Origin: Bacteroidota bacterium
GTDB lineage: Bacteria; Bacteroidota; Bacteroidia; Chitinophagales; Chitinophagaceae
Reading direction: 5' to 3'
Length of the DNA stretch: 45,918 bases
NCBI GenBank assembly: GCA_018267625.1
Contig: JAFDYC010000090.1
Coordinates: 1 to 45,918, forward strand
Position numbers and translations under genes: made by a program. Below the pieces are notes generated by a model. The model saw only the letters and a list, made by a program, of their open reading frames with translations, had not been told where the DNA came from and ran no database searches. Of the stretch, positions 26,895 through 36,300 are shown piece by piece. Position 1 is the first letter of the stretch; each line of letters begins with the position of its first letter.

Positions 26895-28235
26895 TTATTG
26901 ATTCCTTCCAGCCAGCGTTTGCAAGTCTAAATAGGGCATGACTGACAGGGCTTGTTGCATCATGAGGGTTCCTCGATTTGCATCTCCGGCTGCCGAAAAA
27001 ATCTGACCACATTCATACAGGAGCGCCGGATTTTGAGCACCTGTTTTCAAGGCTTTTTCTGCATATTCCTTTGCTGAGGCAAAATCACCTTTCCGGTAAC
27101 TGAGCCAGGCCATCAGCTCATTGACATCAATATTTGAAGGGCGCAGCTCGTAATCTTTTTTGGCAAAAGAAAAAGCCTTTTCTAATTCGCCGGCTGCCAG
27201 GAAAGCTAAGGCAAAATCACGGGTACGGTCGTGTTTATACTTTGAATCCTTTGCTTCCAACGCGTCTGCTTCTTGTAGGGAATGAATCAGTTGTTGTTGG
27301 ATTTTTTGAGCTTCGGCAACCATACCTTTTCGTTCATAAAGCCTGGCGAGAAAAAGGCTGAAATCTGTTCCTGGTTGGGATTTTTCTGCTGCTTGTGCAA
27401 AGATGATTGCGCTGTCTGAATTGCCTTTTGCCGCCAGCACATGAGCCATACCGTATTGTGCTGCTGGGTATCCGGGCCGATAGAATAGTGAGTATTCGTA
27501 GGCTTGCTTTGCGCTGTCCAATTTCCCTTGTCTGAAGTATAAATCACCTAATTGAACTCGAGCCCATTCAGTAGGTTCTAATCCGGGAATACCACTGGCA
27601 ACAGCCATTTTCATTGCTTCGACAGCAGCTTCTTTTTTCCCAAAAATTTCCCTGAGTGCAGCCACTCGGGCATAGGAGCGTAAGTCTGGGCGTATTCCCA
27701 CCATCCGGTCGCAAGCCTGAACTGCAGAATCGTAATGTCCCAGCTCTATTTGTGCATCGGAAACACAACCCCAAATGCCGGAGTTGTATTGGAAAATGTT
27801 CAGGCCTTGCCGGGCCGTTTCCAGCGCCGCCTGATAATGGTGCATCCGAAGCAATACCATACTTTTTAAGTTAAGAGCATAAAATCGTTGGTCTTCTGTT
27901 GTGCTTTCAGCCTGCAACACCCGCTCCAGCATTTTTATTGCAGCGCTGCTGTAATAGACATCGTTTCCACTAATTCGCCCTTCCTGGATAAACACTTCAG
28001 CCAGCTTCAGTAGCGGCATCGGGTTATCTCCATTTGCCCGCAGGTCGCTGATTGCCTTGTTGAAATCAGAGGTTATCCGGATTTGCTCATCCGCATTACC
28101 TTTTACGGTATCCTCAGGCAGGAGCTTGGGAACTTCAATACCCGCCACTTTTATGACCGGAGCCTTTGAGTTAGAATGATCGCAGGCTGAAAAGATGAGT
28201 GTAAGAGAAAGTAGGCAAAGTGCAAGGTGGCGCAT
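26895..28235 (-). CDS. TPR lipoprotein downstream of DUF4331 pair
   Basis: A 446-residue lipoprotein with lipobox IFSAC (Cys18). From about residue 70 it is built from tetratricopeptide repeats, for example LGDLYFRQGKLDSAKQAYEYSL, LARLYERKGMVAEAQKIQQQL and AWLSYRKGDFASAKEYAEKAL, giving about ten helical pairs. Such a protein is likely a periplasmic scaffold tethered to a membrane. It lies about 94 bp downstream of the DUF4331 gene at 28329, on the same strand, but a strong terminator sits between them. I recall TPR proteins near DUF4331 genes in other genomes. The role is unknown. Confidence 0.85.
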   Translation of the reverse strand: MRHLALCLLSLTLIFSACDHSNSKAPVIKVAGIEVPKLLPEDTVKGNADEQIRITSDFNKAISDLRANGDNPMPLLKLAEVFIQEGRISGNDVYYSSAAIKMLERVLQAESTTEDQRFYALNLKSMVLLRMHHYQAALETARQGLNIFQYNSGIWGCVSDAQIELGHYDSAVQACDRMVGIRPDLRSYARVAALREIFGKKEAAVEAMKMAVASGIPGLEPTEWARVQLGDLYFRQGKLDSAKQAYEYSLFYRPGYPAAQYGMAHVLAAKGNSDSAIIFAQAAEKSQPGTDFSLFLARLYERKGMVAEAQKIQQQLIHSLQEADALEAKDSKYKHDRTRDFALAFLAAGELEKAFSFAKKDYELRPSNIDVNELMAWLSYRKGDFASAKEYAEKALKTGAQNPALLYECGQIFSAAGDANRGTLMMQQALSVMPYLDLQTLAGRNQ

Positions 28236-28274
28236 TCAAAAAGGGGCTAAGGATTCAGCGTTTGCAAGTTCCCG

Positions 28275-28309
28275 AAAAAAAGAACAGCGCCCCGAAGAAG
28301 CGCTGTTCT
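28275..28309 (-). terminator. Rho-independent terminator of the DUF4331 genes
   Basis: On the - strand the stem AGAACAGCG/CGCTGTTCT (9 bp perfect) encloses an 11-nt loop and runs into seven Ts. It ends transcription of the DUF4331 pair before the TPR lipoprotein, or attenuates it if the three are one operon. Confidence 0.85.
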
Positions 28310-28328
28310 GAAATTGCCAGAGATGGAT

Positions 28329-30386
28329 TTAAAGTTTCACCAGCTTCAAGGTCTGGAAAACATGGCCATCAACGGATAATCTGGCGAAATAGTTGCCAGG
28401 AACTAGAGTTCCCGTATTCCAATTTACGCGGTGCTCACCTGCATTTTGAGTTGCCTGGTCCAGAGTAGCCATCAACCTCCCATTAATATCAATAACGTCA
28501 ATCTGCACCTTACCGGCATAAGCCGTTTTGTATTTAAAGGTGACTTGATCGGTCATAGGATTGGGGTAGGCAATCATGATAGCGTCAGCAGTTGAAAGCC
28601 CCATGTTGGGCACTTTGAGCGGACCAACATATTGGCCGCCATTGTAGGCACGCCAAGGTTGTTGTACAAAGGGGAAATCGGACTTAAAGCTGGTGTCATT
28701 GTGGCTAACTCCTGCGCTAAATCCAAAAGCTTTCAGGGCTTCCGGGCTAAAGTTGTTTGCACTGCCGGGGGTATAATCATCGTAAGGCAGCCCCATTGCA
28801 AACAACATGGTGCCTCCCATTTGCATTAATTCAATCGTAGTCACATCATCTTCCAGGCGACGTCCATTAGGGAAGCCATCCATGTTCGGGATGTTCTGAA
28901 TGTTGTTGGTGGTATTGTAAGCAACATCAGTCAGCCCACGGGTGATAGCAGCAAACAGCCCCAGAGAGGAGAAGTCCGGATTCGGCATTCCGTTGGGTAA
29001 TGTTCTGGGAGTGGCTGGAGTAGCCATGTTCAGGCGCAGCATGTCGCCTGTGTATGGAAAGAAATTATTGATGAAGGGCTTGCCTGCCAGCATCGGATTA
29101 CGGCTCACTTTCACCGAATAGAGTTGGTAAGGAGGCTGGTTGGGAATGCCGGTCATGAAGAAGGGAAGCACATCCAATGCCCGGGGGCTGCTGCTATTGG
29201 GCAGGAACATATTGCCATACGTTGCTGGGTCGAGGGCTGTGCCGGTAAGCATAGGATCCCCTTTGAGGGGCCAAAGTCCGGATTTTCCATTCCGGAAATC
29301 ATAAGGGCCCATCATCCCATTTGGGCGGGAAGCACTTTGGATATTCAGATAGTTGCTGATGGCGGGTACGGATTTGCCATAACCGTTGGTGGATGTGTCC
29401 ACATACAATCCTAATTCAGGATTATTGAAAAAACTGAAGAATTGATTTTCGCCGGGCGTTCCGGGTTGAATGCTGTTCCAGAGGTCTTTTTTTCCAATCG
29501 GAATAATAGCTTGATTGGTGTATGGCATACCGATACGGCTGATTTGAACCCAGGAACCGCTACCTGTCTTGGTGCCATCACCATTCAGGGTTTGGGTAGC
29601 CTGGCGGGAGGCAGATGCCCAGACACCAATGACGAAGTCGGGATCCAAAATCGTCGTGGAAGCAGAAACATCCTTTCCATTTTTCTGGAGCAGCTTCACG
29701 GGTACTTCCAGTACCAGAGAATGGCAATTCATTTTTGCATTTCCATCGCGGCCCGGAAGGCGTAATCCACCCAAATCAAAGAAACCGCCAAGGTCTGCGA
29801 AAAAGGGGTCATCAATAGGCCCGGCAAAGACGCGTTCACCGGTGCTGGCTTGTGCAATAGCTCCTATCATCAGCGAGTCGTAATTCTTTGCACCCAAGCC
29901 ATCAGCACCTTCAATGGAACGAGGCCCGATATTAGGAGGAGGCACTTTGCCATTGCTGACAATCGTTACCGGCGAACCATTGCCAATAATCTTCTCGAGG
30001 GTGTAAGTGTTTTTCTGGTTTTGCTTTCCAAAGCGGATGTTGAAAAAGGTGTTGGGTGTTTCGTCCTGGGTTTGGAAGCTAAAGCGATACGTGATGTCGT
30101 CACCGATATGATTCGGGTCGTTCTTGATGTGTATCTCGTAGCGGACATCAGAACCAAAGCTGTACCAAATAGGGCCGCCTTGCGGAGCTTCAAAAGGAAT
30201 GTAGTTCGCAATGATGATAATCTTGCTGCTGTCATTCGGGTTTTTGAAGGCGTATAGGTCTGTGTTGTCAGCCTGAGGATCGTAAGCGATGAGGGGAGCT
30301 TCGCGATGAGAGGAGGCAAAGGCTGCCAGCGAAGGTGCCAGGCACAGCCCCAGCGCTACAACCATTTTCTGTATCGTATTTGTCAT
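28329..30386 (-). CDS. DUF4331 family exported protein with T9SS sorting domain
   Basis: A 685-residue exported protein. A signal peptide ends at AAFASS, and the mature protein starts with the DUF4331 hallmark SHREAPLIAYDPQADNTDLY. Other family blocks are visible: ITYRFSFQTQDETPNTFFNIR, FAGPIDDPFFADLGGFFDLGG, and near residue 510 NMDGFPNGRRLEDDVTTIELM. From about residue 603 a T9SS type A domain follows (IAYPNPMTDQ, PGNYFARLS). The biochemical role of DUF4331 is not established. The His-Arg-Glu and Asp-rich conserved blocks look like a binding or catalytic site. It lies 36 bp after its paralogue at 30423 and is surely cotranscribed with it. It differs from the paralogue in having the sorting domain. 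Confidence 0.92.
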   Translation of the reverse strand: MTNTIQKMVVALGLCLAPSLAAFASSHREAPLIAYDPQADNTDLYAFKNPNDSSKIIIIANYIPFEAPQGGPIWYSFGSDVRYEIHIKNDPNHIGDDITYRFSFQTQDETPNTFFNIRFGKQNQKNTYTLEKIIGNGSPVTIVSNGKVPPPNIGPRSIEGADGLGAKNYDSLMIGAIAQASTGERVFAGPIDDPFFADLGGFFDLGGLRLPGRDGNAKMNCHSLVLEVPVKLLQKNGKDVSASTTILDPDFVIGVWASASRQATQTLNGDGTKTGSGSWVQISRIGMPYTNQAIIPIGKKDLWNSIQPGTPGENQFFSFFNNPELGLYVDTSTNGYGKSVPAISNYLNIQSASRPNGMMGPYDFRNGKSGLWPLKGDPMLTGTALDPATYGNMFLPNSSSPRALDVLPFFMTGIPNQPPYQLYSVKVSRNPMLAGKPFINNFFPYTGDMLRLNMATPATPRTLPNGMPNPDFSSLGLFAAITRGLTDVAYNTTNNIQNIPNMDGFPNGRRLEDDVTTIELMQMGGTMLFAMGLPYDDYTPGSANNFSPEALKAFGFSAGVSHNDTSFKSDFPFVQQPWRAYNGGQYVGPLKVPNMGLSTADAIMIAYPNPMTDQVTFKYKTAYAGKVQIDVIDINGRLMATLDQATQNAGEHRVNWNTGTLVPGNYFARLSVDGHVFQTLKLVKL

Positions 30387-30422
30387 GGAGTCGTGGAAGT
30401 TGAAGTTTAAGCGCTTGATGGT

Positions 30423-32207
30423 TTAGAAACGGGGCTGTGATGAATAGTCAGCACCACTCCAGGGCACTTGTACATAAGGGAAGTTTGCCTTGAACGTAGT
30501 ATCGTTTTTGTCAGGCCCGGCACTGAAATCGAAAGTGCGCTGCATTCCGGTAGTCATCGTTGGGCCGCCAGGGTGGAAATCATCGTACCAATATCCCATC
30601 ACAGCAAGCCCGGCACCGGCCATCAATTGCATTTCGATAGTGACCACATCATCTTCGAGGCGACGGCCATTGGGGAAGCCATCCATATTGGGGATCCATT
30701 GCAGCTCATTGCTCAGGTTATAGGGTGATTGATTCAACCCTATTTCGGCTGCTTTTAGCAAGCCTAAGCTGGAGAAACTGGGACCATTACGAGGTGTCAC
30801 CGGTACCGCCATGTTCAGGCGAATCATGTCGCCATAAGTGGGCAGAAAATTATTGATGAAGGGTTTGCCTGCAGCCAGGGGATTGTCTCCGTCTTTACCG
30901 GTGGCAAGTTGATAAGGAGCCAGGTTAGGAAAGCCGGTATAGAAGAGCGGTAGAATGTCCACTGAGCGGGGAGAAGTGGAGTCAGGAAGCAGCATATTTC
31001 CGAAACCCAGCGGATCCAGTGCTGTTCCGGAAAGATTGATGCCTTTTATGGGCCAAAGGCCTTTAGCTCCATTATGGAAATCAAAGCCGCCGGAAATCAT
31101 GTCTGAACGGGATGCTAATTGGATGCGTAGCGCATTCAGAGCCGGAAACTGAGCTCCATAATTTTTGTCGGACATATACAATGCCAGCTCAGGGTTCTTG
31201 AAGTACTGGTCAAACTGATCATCATTGTATGGCTTCACGGAATTCCATAAATCTTTCTTTCCGATTGGAATCATGATTTCGTTCGTCAGCGGCATGCCTA
31301 CGCGGGATACCTGTACCCAACTATTGACAGAATCGGGCGGGTAGGAGAGGGTTCCGTTCCCCAGTGTGGTAATGGCTTTGCGGGAAGCTGATGCCCAAAC
31401 GCCAATGACATAGTCCGGGTCTAAAATATTGCGGGCAGCAGTTACCGACTGACCTGATTTTTGCAGGGCGAATATTGGAATTTTCATGGCGATGGTGCTC
31501 ACATTGTAACGGGCATATCCATCTTTGGGCGCGTTGGTACTATTCCCCTTGGGCCTAAAGCCTCCCAAGTCATAAATGCCGGCTATATCTGCGAAATAGG
31601 GGTCATCTGCAGAGCCACAAAAAATTCGTTCACCTTTTGCTGCAGACCCCGAAGCAGTAACAATGGCTTGTTTTACTAAGGTGTCATATGAAGTAACACT
31701 CAAACCAGCTTGCCCCTCAATGGAGTTGCGGCCTACGTTTGGAGGAGGGCAGTTGCCTGTTGCAATGACGCTACCGAACGAACTGCCGCCTGTCAGCTTA
31801 GTAAGTGTCCAGGAAACGCGTTGGTTTTGCTTGCCCAGGCGGATATTGAAAAAAGTATTGGGGTCTTGATTGCTTACTGTGAAAGTGAATCGGTACGTGA
31901 TGTCATCTTGTGCAGTAGCTGTGTTATTCTTGATGTGAATTTCATAGCGGATGTTCTGGCCAAAAGTGTAAAAATTTGGCCCGCCTTCCGGAAGCTGAAA
32001 GGGGATGTAGTTGGCGATGATGGTCACGAAATTGGTGTCGTCCGGTGAACGGAAAACATACAAGTCTGTGTTGTCAGCCTGCGGGTCTTGTGCAATGAGC
32101 GGCGCTTCCCGATGGGATGATGCCTGCACAGACTGGCAGGCAAAGACGGCGCCCAATGTCAGCGCAGCCAAACCCAAGCCTTTGAATAGCGTCCTGGTTT
32201 TAATCAT
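30423..32207 (-). CDS. DUF4331 family exported protein without sorting domain
   Basis: A 594-residue exported protein, paralogous to the downstream gene. It has a signal peptide ending near CQSVQASS, then the same SHREAPLIAQDPQADNTDLY opening. It shares FCGSADDPYFADIAGIYDLGG, DYVIGVWASASR, IPIGKKDLWNSV, PFINNFLPTYGDMIRLN and WIPNMDGFPNGRRLEDDVVTIEM-type blocks. It stops just after the common PWSGADYSSQ end and has no T9SS domain, so it should stay in the periplasm or leave by another route. As first gene of the pair it carries the promoter region. The pair probably arose by tandem duplication. Function is unknown. Confidence 0.92.
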   Translation of the reverse strand: MIKTRTLFKGLGLAALTLGAVFACQSVQASSHREAPLIAQDPQADNTDLYVFRSPDDTNFVTIIANYIPFQLPEGGPNFYTFGQNIRYEIHIKNNTATAQDDITYRFTFTVSNQDPNTFFNIRLGKQNQRVSWTLTKLTGGSSFGSVIATGNCPPPNVGRNSIEGQAGLSVTSYDTLVKQAIVTASGSAAKGERIFCGSADDPYFADIAGIYDLGGFRPKGNSTNAPKDGYARYNVSTIAMKIPIFALQKSGQSVTAARNILDPDYVIGVWASASRKAITTLGNGTLSYPPDSVNSWVQVSRVGMPLTNEIMIPIGKKDLWNSVKPYNDDQFDQYFKNPELALYMSDKNYGAQFPALNALRIQLASRSDMISGGFDFHNGAKGLWPIKGINLSGTALDPLGFGNMLLPDSTSPRSVDILPLFYTGFPNLAPYQLATGKDGDNPLAAGKPFINNFLPTYGDMIRLNMAVPVTPRNGPSFSSLGLLKAAEIGLNQSPYNLSNELQWIPNMDGFPNGRRLEDDVVTIEMQLMAGAGLAVMGYWYDDFHPGGPTMTTGMQRTFDFSAGPDKNDTTFKANFPYVQVPWSGADYSSQPRF

Positions 32208-32533
32208 GGTGTCAGCGTTTTGGCGATATGCGATTTATCGGGGAAAGATACGGGTTAACGTAGCTTTTGGTTTTGTATTCAGGGCTGCTTCGCCGAAAAT
32301 TTTTCCTCCACATCTTTCTTTCTCATAGCCTGATACAACCAAGCGACCCATTTCATGTATGATAACAAGAATTGCCTAAGCCTCATTTTACCCGCAAGTG
32401 TCTGATTGGCTGCCGCCGGGTTTCCGTTTTCCGAATCTTGCTTGCCCGTATTTTCGCCCCCCTCCCGGGTGGTCTGCAATAGGGAAACCCACTCTCATTT
32501 CTTAAACGAATCAAATAAGCTGCTGAGCCAATC
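32208..32533. other. Divergent intergenic region between DUF4331 pair and icd
   Basis: About 326 bp with no supported gene. It should hold the promoters of both flanking genes. A - strand TATCTTTC near-match to the -7 consensus lies at 32243-32250. On the + strand TATTTTCG near 32449 is a weaker candidate for icd. Confidence 0.4.
32243..32250 (-). promoter_or_regulatory. Candidate -7 element for the DUF4331 operon
   Basis: Read on the - strand this is TATCTTTC, one mismatch from TAnnTTTG, 36 bp upstream of the start codon. No clear -33 TTTG was seen at the expected distance. Confidence 0.3.
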
Positions 32534-33745
32534 ATGAACAAAATCAATGTAGCTAACCCAGTCGTAGAACTGGATGGCGATGAAATGACCCGTATCATCT
32601 GGAAGTTTATCAAAGACAAATTGATCCTTCCCTACGTGGACGTACCAATCGAATATTATGACTTGGGCATTGAACACCGCGACGCCACCCTGGATCAGGT
32701 AACTATTGATGCTGCTCATGCTATCAAAAAACATGGAGTAGGAATCAAGTGTGCTACCATCACTCCGGATGAGGCCCGTGTGAAGGAATTTAACCTGAAA
32801 CAAATGTGGAAAAGCCCGAATGGTACTATCCGCAACATCTTAGATGGTACCGTATTCCGCGAACCCATCGTGATGAGCAATGTACCTCGCCTCGTGGTGA
32901 ATTGGGATGCACCAATTATAGTAGGACGACATGCCTATGGTGACCAATACCGTGCTACCGATTTTGTGACTAAGGGCAAAGGCAAACTGACTATCCGCTT
33001 CGAAGGAGAAGATGGCAGTGTGATGGAGCATGAGGTATTCGACTTTAAAAGTGATGGTGTAGCCTTGGCGATGTACAATACCGACGAGAGCATCCGTGGT
33101 TTCGCTCATGCCTGCTTCAATATGGCTCGCAGTAAGGCATGGCCTCTTTATCTCTCCACAAAAAATACCATCCTCAAAAAATATGATGGCCGCTTCAAAG
33201 ACATTTTCGCAGAAGTGAGCCCTGAGTTCCCGGATGTGCATTATGAACACCGCCTCATTGACGACATGGTAGCCAGTGCCCTTAAATGGAATGGCAATTT
33301 TGTGTGGGCCTGCAAAAACTATGACGGCGATGTACAAAGTGATACGATCGCGCAAGGTTTCGGCTCGCTGGGCCTGATGACCTCCGTGCTCGTCACCCCT
33401 GATGGGAATACGCTCGAAGCTGAAGCCGCACACGGCACCGTCACCCGCCACTTCCGCGAACATCAGAAAGGCAACCCCACCTCCACCAACCCCATCGCCA
33501 GCATTTATGCCTGGACGCGCGGCCTCGCTTTTAGGGGAAAATTGGACAAGAACCAGCCCCTCATTGACTTCAGCCACGCCCTGGAGCAAGTCTGTGTGGA
33601 AGCAGTTGAATCCGGCAATATGACCAAAGACCTGGCCATCTCTGTACATGGCTCAGATGTAAAACATGGTGAACACTACCTCTACACCGAAGAATTCCTG
33701 GATGTGCTGGATGCCGGCCTTAAAGCCAAACTGGGGGCAAACTGA
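32534..33745 (+). CDS. icd: NADP-dependent isocitrate dehydrogenase (homodimeric type)
   Basis: A 403-residue cytoplasmic enzyme that oxidises isocitrate to 2-oxoglutarate with NADP, in the TCA cycle. It matches the short homodimeric, eukaryote-like subfamily. [13 protein letters not shown] is at the N-terminus, then [21 protein letters not shown] (substrate-binding Ser and Arg residues), the Lys-rich clasp region, [21 protein letters not shown] (metal-binding Asps and the IDH signature), and [31 protein letters not shown] NADP-binding residues. Length and motifs are complete. The gene is monocistronic as far as can be seen, divergent from the DUF4331 pair and 149 bp before the RRM gene. Confidence 0.96.
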   Translation: MNKINVANPVVELDGDEMTRIIWKFIKDKLILPYVDVPIEYYDLGIEHRDATLDQVTIDAAHAIKKHGVGIKCATITPDEARVKEFNLKQMWKSPNGTIRNILDGTVFREPIVMSNVPRLVVNWDAPIIVGRHAYGDQYRATDFVTKGKGKLTIRFEGEDGSVMEHEVFDFKSDGVALAMYNTDESIRGFAHACFNMARSKAWPLYLSTKNTILKKYDGRFKDIFAEVSPEFPDVHYEHRLIDDMVASALKWNGNFVWACKNYDGDVQSDTIAQGFGSLGLMTSVLVTPDGNTLEAEAAHGTVTRHFREHQKGNPTSTNPIASIYAWTRGLAFRGKLDKNQPLIDFSHALEQVCVEAVESGNMTKDLAISVHGSDVKHGEHYLYTEEFLDVLDAGLKAKLGAN

Positions 33746-33894
33746 TCCACTCATTTTTTAATCTCTTACTGCCCTTCAATAAAATCTTGTGTGCATTCAC
33801 AAACTTTTCTCTAACCTAAAACGTAAGAAGCAGTAGAAAAGTCGGATATTCGCCGAGCTTCGCGCCAGCGCAGCAAACCACCAAGACAACGAAC

Positions 33895-34248
33895 ATGTCC
33901 ATTAAGCTTTACGTAGGCAACCTTGCCTTCGCAACCAACGCAGACCAGCTCCGCGATCACTTCAGTCAATTTGGAAACGTCGAAGATTCCTTCGTCGCTT
34001 CCGACCGTGAAACCGGACGCAGCAGAGGCTTCGGCTTCGTCACCTTCACCAATAAGGAAGACGGAGAGACAGCTATCGCAGCCACAAACGGCCAGGATCT
34101 CTCCGGTCGCAAACTGGTAGTCAACGAAGCACGCCCCTTAGAGCCTCGCTCGGGTGGCGGATTCGGTGGCGGCGGTCGACGCGGCGGCGGCGGTTACGGC
34201 AATAACAACAGCTTCAACAATCGCCGGGATAATGACGGTGGTTACTAA
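33895..34248 (+). CDS. Glycine-rich RRM RNA-binding protein
   Basis: A 117-residue protein with a single RNA-recognition motif: RNP2 LYVGNL at residues 5-10 and RNP1 RGFGFVTF at 44-51, whose aromatic residues stack on RNA bases. The C-terminal 35 residues are Gly/Arg/Asn-rich (GGGFGGGGRRGGGGYGNN). This layout is common in cyanobacterial and Bacteroidota Rbp proteins, which bind single-stranded RNA and are often cold-induced. It has its own leader of about 149 bp after icd and a strong terminator at 34278, so it is probably a single-gene unit. Confidence 0.95.
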   Translation: MSIKLYVGNLAFATNADQLRDHFSQFGNVEDSFVASDRETGRSRGFGFVTFTNKEDGETAIAATNGQDLSGRKLVVNEARPLEPRSGGGFGGGGRRGGGGYGNNNSFNNRRDNDGGY

Positions 34249-34277
34249 CAAATAAATATATCGCGCTGGCACGCAGC

Positions 34278-34316
34278 AAGAGGCTGTCTCAGAAAAGAGA
34301 CAGCCTCTTTCCTTTT
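34278..34316 (+). terminator. Rho-independent terminator of the RRM gene
   Basis: A 13-bp perfect stem (AAGAGGCTGTCTC/GAGACAGCCTCTT) with loop AGAAAA lies 30 bp after the stop and is followed by T-rich TCCTTTT. Its GGCTGTCTC arm recurs in other terminators of the window. Confidence 0.9.
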
Positions 34317-34535
34317 AAGCCCCGCCTCGTCCTAAAGCATCCTAAGAAAATTTTTCCCGCCTGAATTGCTCCATTAGGCTGTAACGAAGTGGAATCAGGA
34401 CGATGAATTGGATAAACCAAAAAATAATTTCATGAAGAAGCTATCACTCAGAGTAGGGAACGATGAATGGTTATCAGGTGCTCAAAGGATAATCATCATG
34501 TTCAGCTCCCGTCAGATTCAACGAACTTCGCGCCC

Positions 34536-36179
34536 ATGCACAACGCGTATATCCCATTTGCCGAACCTAAAAACGAACCGGTGCTCAATTATGCGCCGGG
34601 AAGCCCTGAACGAAAAGCCCTGAAGGCGACCCTCCTGGAACTGAAAGCAGCACCCCGCGACATTCCGATGTACATCGGGGGACAGGAAGTGCGCAGCACA
34701 GAGCAGACTGAAATCCGCCCGCCGCACGAAACACAGCACCTGCTCGGGCATTTTCATAAAAGCAACGAAAGCCATGTCCATGCCGCTATAGATGCGGCAC
34801 TGAAGGCCCGCAAAGCTTGGGCTGAGATGCCCTGGGAGCACCGGGCCGCCATTTTCCTGAAAGCAGCAGACCTGCTGGCGGGCAAGTATCGCTACCAGAT
34901 GAATGCAGCAACTATGCTGGGGCAAAGTAAAAATGCCTATCAGGCAGAAATAGACAGCGCCTGTGAGTTGATTGATTTCCTCCGTTTTAACGTGCATTTC
35001 CTCAGTGGCATTTATGCCCAGCAACCCTTGTCACCTGCCGGTGTTCACAACCATATGGAGTATCGCCCGCTGGAAGGTTTCGTTCTTGCAGTGACTCCGT
35101 TCAATTTTTCTGCAATAGGTGGCAACTTGCCCACCAGCGTCGCCCTGTGTGGCAATGTGGTGGTCTGGAAACCGGCCAACACGCAGGTGTATAGTGCTTC
35201 TGTATTTATGGAAATCCTGATGGAGGCTGGGCTGCCTGCAGGAGTCATCAACCTGATTTACCCTTCCGGCCCGGTGGTCGGCGACATCTGTTTCCAGCAT
35301 CCGGATTTTGCCGGTGTACATTTCACAGGCTCCACCGGCGTGTTTCAGCAAATGTGGAAAAGCATAGGCGATAATATCGCCCGCTATAAGAGCTATCCGC
35401 GTATCGTAGGCGAAACGGGCGGAAAAGACTTTGTGTTTGTTCACCCGACAGCCCATGTAGATGCGGTGGTAGCCGGCTTGGCTCGTGGGGCATTTGAATA
35501 CCAGGGACAGAAATGCTCTGCTGCCTCGCGCGCTTACCTCCCCTCCAATCTTGCAGATGAAATCAAGGCGAAACTCATTGCCGAAATCAAAACCATGAAG
35601 GTGGGGCGTGTGGATGATTTTGAAAACTTCATCAACGCAGTGATAGATGAGAAAAGCTTTAAGAATATTGCCAGCTACCTCGATGCAGTAAAGCAAAGCG
35701 GAGGCAAGGCAAAGATCCTAGTCGGTGGTACCTGTGACAGCAGCCAGGGATGGTTCGTGGCACCTACCATCATCGAAACGACAGACCCTGCTTATGTGAC
35801 GATGTGCGAAGAAATATTCGGCCCCGTTCTGAGCCTCTATGTGTATGATGCTGAAAAATGGGAACAGACGCTCGATGTGGTGGATCAAACCAGCCCGTAT
35901 GCGTTGACCGGTGCTGTCTTTGCTCAAGACCGCAGTGCCATTGAGATCATGGCTAAGAAACTGGTGCATGCCGCCGGAAATTTCTACATCAATGATAAAC
36001 CTACCGGTGCAGTAGTGGCTCAACAACCTTTTGGTGGTGCCCGTGCCTCCGGCACGAACGATAAGGCTGGCTCTGTGCTCAACCTTTACCGCTGGCTCTC
36101 TGCCCGTACGGTAAAAGAAACGTTAGTGCCACCTACAGATTACCGATATCCGTTCCATAGCCCTGAATCAGGAAACTGA
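34536..36179 (+). CDS. pruA: L-glutamate gamma-semialdehyde dehydrogenase (delta-1-pyrroline-5-carboxylate dehydrogenase)
   Basis: A 547-residue aldehyde dehydrogenase that oxidises glutamate semialdehyde to glutamate, the second step of proline breakdown. The start ATG 34536 (MHNAYIPFAEP) is chosen because homologues begin this way; the frame extends to 34467 but with unlike sequence. The catalytic Cys is residue 327 in YQGQKCSAASRAY and the general-base Glu is residue 293 in VGETGGKDF. Further blocks are VTPFNFSAIGGNLP, NVVVWKPANTQV, CEEIFGPVLSLYVYD and PFGGARASGTNDKAG, typical of the single-function P5CDH group. No proline dehydrogenase gene is in the window. A terminator follows at 36205. 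Confidence 0.95.
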   Translation: MHNAYIPFAEPKNEPVLNYAPGSPERKALKATLLELKAAPRDIPMYIGGQEVRSTEQTEIRPPHETQHLLGHFHKSNESHVHAAIDAALKARKAWAEMPWEHRAAIFLKAADLLAGKYRYQMNAATMLGQSKNAYQAEIDSACELIDFLRFNVHFLSGIYAQQPLSPAGVHNHMEYRPLEGFVLAVTPFNFSAIGGNLPTSVALCGNVVVWKPANTQVYSASVFMEILMEAGLPAGVINLIYPSGPVVGDICFQHPDFAGVHFTGSTGVFQQMWKSIGDNIARYKSYPRIVGETGGKDFVFVHPTAHVDAVVAGLARGAFEYQGQKCSAASRAYLPSNLADEIKAKLIAEIKTMKVGRVDDFENFINAVIDEKSFKNIASYLDAVKQSGGKAKILVGGTCDSSQGWFVAPTIIETTDPAYVTMCEEIFGPVLSLYVYDAEKWEQTLDVVDQTSPYALTGAVFAQDRSAIEIMAKKLVHAAGNFYINDKPTGAVVAQQPFGGARASGTNDKAGSVLNLYRWLSARTVKETLVPPTDYRYPFHSPESGN

Positions 36180-36204
36180 TACGGGTCGTTTTTGGTACAA
36201 ATGC

Positions 36205-36241
36205 AAGGGCTGTTCACTCCAGGACAGCTCTTTCTGTTTTT
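36205..36241 (+). terminator. Terminator after pruA
   Basis: An 11-bp stem (AAGGGCTGTTC with GGACAGCTCTT, two G-T pairs) with loop ACTCCA, followed by TTTCTGTTTTT. It lies 26 bp after the pruA stop. Its arm resembles the GGCTGTCTC terminator family. Confidence 0.8.
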
Positions 36242-36300
36242 AACGTTCAGTGACGCTCCAGCACAGCCGCGGTGTGTAGATTGCGCGCTTAATATTCAGC

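Noticed and set aside
34467..34535. Longer start for pruA
   Set aside because: The extra 23 residues are unlike the family, whose members begin close to the MHNAYIPFAEP segment.
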